NCBI RefSeq assembly: GCF_030453725.1
Contig: NZ_JAKDJU010000028.1
Coordinates: forward strand, 1 to 24,984
Reading direction: 5' to 3'
Origin: Brevibacterium picturae
Lineage (GTDB): Bacteria; Actinomycetota; Actinomycetes; Actinomycetales; Brevibacteriaceae
Length of the DNA: 24,984 nt
A program made the position numbers and the translations under genes. The notes under the pieces were generated by a model, which worked only from the letters and a program-made list of their open reading frames with translations, was not told where the DNA came from and did not search any database. How positions within the stretch are numbered: the first letter of the stretch is position 1; the number at the start of each line of letters is the position of its first letter. Below are positions 23,725 through 24,984 of the stretch, in pieces.

Positions 23725-24663
23725 CTAAGTAGCCACCGACTCGATGTCACTCTGGTCGATCCATTCAGAATGAACTTCGAAGGGCGGCTGATAATCAATG
23801 ACTGAATGCAACCGGTCCTGGTTGTACCACGACACCCACTTCGACGTCTCGGCCTTGACCTTAATCAACCCTGACCACTCACGACGATCGATCAATTCAG
23901 CCTTATAAACCGAATTCAGTGTCTCAGCCATGGCGTTGTCATACGAGTCCCCACAAGACCCAACCGACGCCGCGATCTCCGATTCGGCAAGGGTCTCGCC
24001 ATAGTGAATCGACCGGTTGAATATGGCTTGAACGCCCCGATCTGAATGGTGGACAAGCCCCGATACGTCTTCACCAGCACGGAACTTCGCGGCCAGAGCC
24101 ATCGTCAACGCATCTCTGGCTAAGGACTCGCGCATATGCTTCGTCATCTGCCAGCCCACGATCTGACGATGGAAGACATCCGGGATGAACGTCGTGTACA
24201 CCGACCCAGACCGCGTAGGTACGTACGTAATGTAAGCAACCCATAAGCCGTTCTGACCCTCGGTTGCGAACTCGCATTCAACGAGATCGTCCGGGCCATC
24301 CTCGGCTCTGGCTGAGGCCGTCTTTGGACGCTTCCGCCTCCGACGGTTCCCGTCGATGCCCAGCTGGCGCATCGACCACTCGATGGTGCACCGCGCGATG
24401 TTCCCGAACCGGTCCCCGTACTCACGGTTGATCGCCTTCCACATTTTACGTATCCCGTAACACGAGTAGTTCGCCTTATAGACGTCTTAGATGACGACTA
24501 TGAGTTCCCGGTCCCGAGGGGCCCGGGCTGAGGGAACGCGCAATTTGTACGCGTAATACGAGCTCACAGCAATCAGTGCAGCAGTCCCTTTCTGGGCGCG
24601 CACGATTGGTGTGATGCCGAACTCGTGTCTGTTTTCGTCGATGAAGGCAGCGAGGAAGGACAA
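23725..24663 (-). pseudogene. IS3-family transposase orfB, nonsense-interrupted, DDE mutated
   Basis: Two same-frame stretches form orfB. The N-terminal helical part (FIDENRHEFGITPIVRAQ ... PSARAPRDRELIVVI) ends at TAA (24489-24487). The frame then continues with DVYKANYSCYGIRKMWKAIN and the integrase core. In the core the second Asp (HHSDRGVQ) and the Glu (NAMAETLNSVYKAEL) of the DDE triad remain. The first, normally Asp in the LWVTDITYV-type motif, is Tyr here (WVAYITYVPT, codon 24234-24232). The protein would be both truncated and catalytically dead. No clear start codon is present; the right boundary is approximate. Confidence 0.85.
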
Positions 24664-24964
24664 GGTGTTGCCTTGACGGTTTGAGTCTAGGGAGGCCTTC
24701 TTTAAGATCTCGTTCGCCCGCCTGGCTTCAGCTAACTCGGCACGTAGCCGGCGATTCTCAGCCTCTAGGTCGACAGACACCGCCGGCGTGGAACGACCTG
24801 AGTCATTAAGTTTTTGCACCCCCGACTACCAGGGTTTCCTTGCTCAACCCAAGTTCGTTCGCGACGTTGGTGATTGCCCCGTTCGCGGTCTCTGGGTCAC
24901 CTTGAGTATGGATGACGAGTTCGACGGCGCGAGCCTTGAGTTCGTCGGTGTATTTCACTGGCAC
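24664..24964 (-). pseudogene. IS3-family transposase orfA, frameshifted
   Basis: The start GTG (24964) follows GGAG and encodes a helix-turn-helix protein (PVKYTDELKARAVELV, then NVANELGLSKETL). It runs into a stop at 24808-24806. A shift at the C5 run 24819-24823 (one extra base) moves the frame to VQKLNDSGRSTPAVSVDLEA and ENRRLRAELAEARRANEILKK, the leucine-zipper region typical of orfA C-termini. After the shift the frame runs on directly into orfB. The left boundary is approximate because no orfA stop remains in that frame. Confidence 0.75.
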
Positions 24965-24984
24965 GAGAGAATCTCCTTCTTCCA

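Larger units (their letters stand above)
23683..24984 (-). mobile_element. IS3-family insertion sequence, defective, cut by the window end
   Basis: The element reads leftward: orfA remnant, then orfB remnant, then a terminus. The likely end is TGTCAAGCCCCGGG at 23683-23696, beginning with the TG dinucleotide typical of IS3 termini, 28 bases beyond the orfB stop. The other end lies past 24984, so the inverted repeat and target duplication cannot be checked. Base composition is lower in G+C than the neighbouring genes. Three independent lesions make the copy inactive. Confidence 0.85.

Noticed and set aside
1..24984. CRISPR arrays, tRNA or rRNA genes, phage or plasmid modules
   Set aside because: Reading through, no regularly spaced repeats, no cloverleaf or rRNA-like segments and no phage or replication genes were seen.

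Overview
The window is high-GC DNA with short, often overlapping genes and actinobacterial families (DUF6230, DUF6114, DUF6204, FCD-type GntR regulators). The gene content and protein style suggest a Micrococcales-type actinobacterium, quite possibly Brevibacterium; this is an impression from sequence alone and not a database match. No rRNA, tRNA or CRISPR array was seen.

Left end (1-3100, + strand): a gap with several small hairpins and one candidate tiny ORF, then a promoter and a tightly overlapping three-gene envelope operon: an anchored DUF6230 protein, a DUF6114 membrane protein with a Lys/Glu repeat tail, and an exported protein with a Pro/Thr linker. A small two-helix membrane protein follows.

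3137-7520 (- strand): a secreted LpqC/PHB-depolymerase-like esterase, then a GntR (FCD) regulator, a creatininase-family hydrolase and an AbgT-family transporter. Near-identical palindromic boxes lie upstream of the esterase and inside the GntR promoter, so the four genes look like one small regulon: release a substrate outside, import it, hydrolyse an amide or imide inside.

7574-12875: a second GntR regulator is divergent from a 1-aminocyclopropane-1-carboxylate (ACC) deaminase gene, with a perfect 16-bp palindrome over the promoter. An AGCS amino-acid symporter and a succinate-semialdehyde-type aldehyde dehydrogenase follow, the latter closed by a 20-bp-stem terminator.

13103-17250: a probably leaderless DHA2-type MFS transporter gene converges on a TetR - DUF6204 - MarR operon in which each gene overlaps the next by four bases; the DUF6204 gene carries a one-base frameshift. 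Next comes an ACS-type MFS transporter gene interrupted by one in-frame amber codon although its promoter and a palindromic operator look intact.

17781-23669 (+ strand): a four-gene set encoding an acyl-adenylate ligase, a FabF-type ketosynthase, an acyl-CoA-dehydrogenase-like flavoprotein without an obvious catalytic Glu, and a YtcJ-like amidohydrolase. No carrier protein is encoded beside them. This looks like a small, unassigned acyl-modifying or biosynthetic pathway.

Right end (23683-24984, - strand): an IS3-family element running off the window. It is dead, with a frameshift in orfA, a stop in orfB, and the first DDE aspartate changed to tyrosine.
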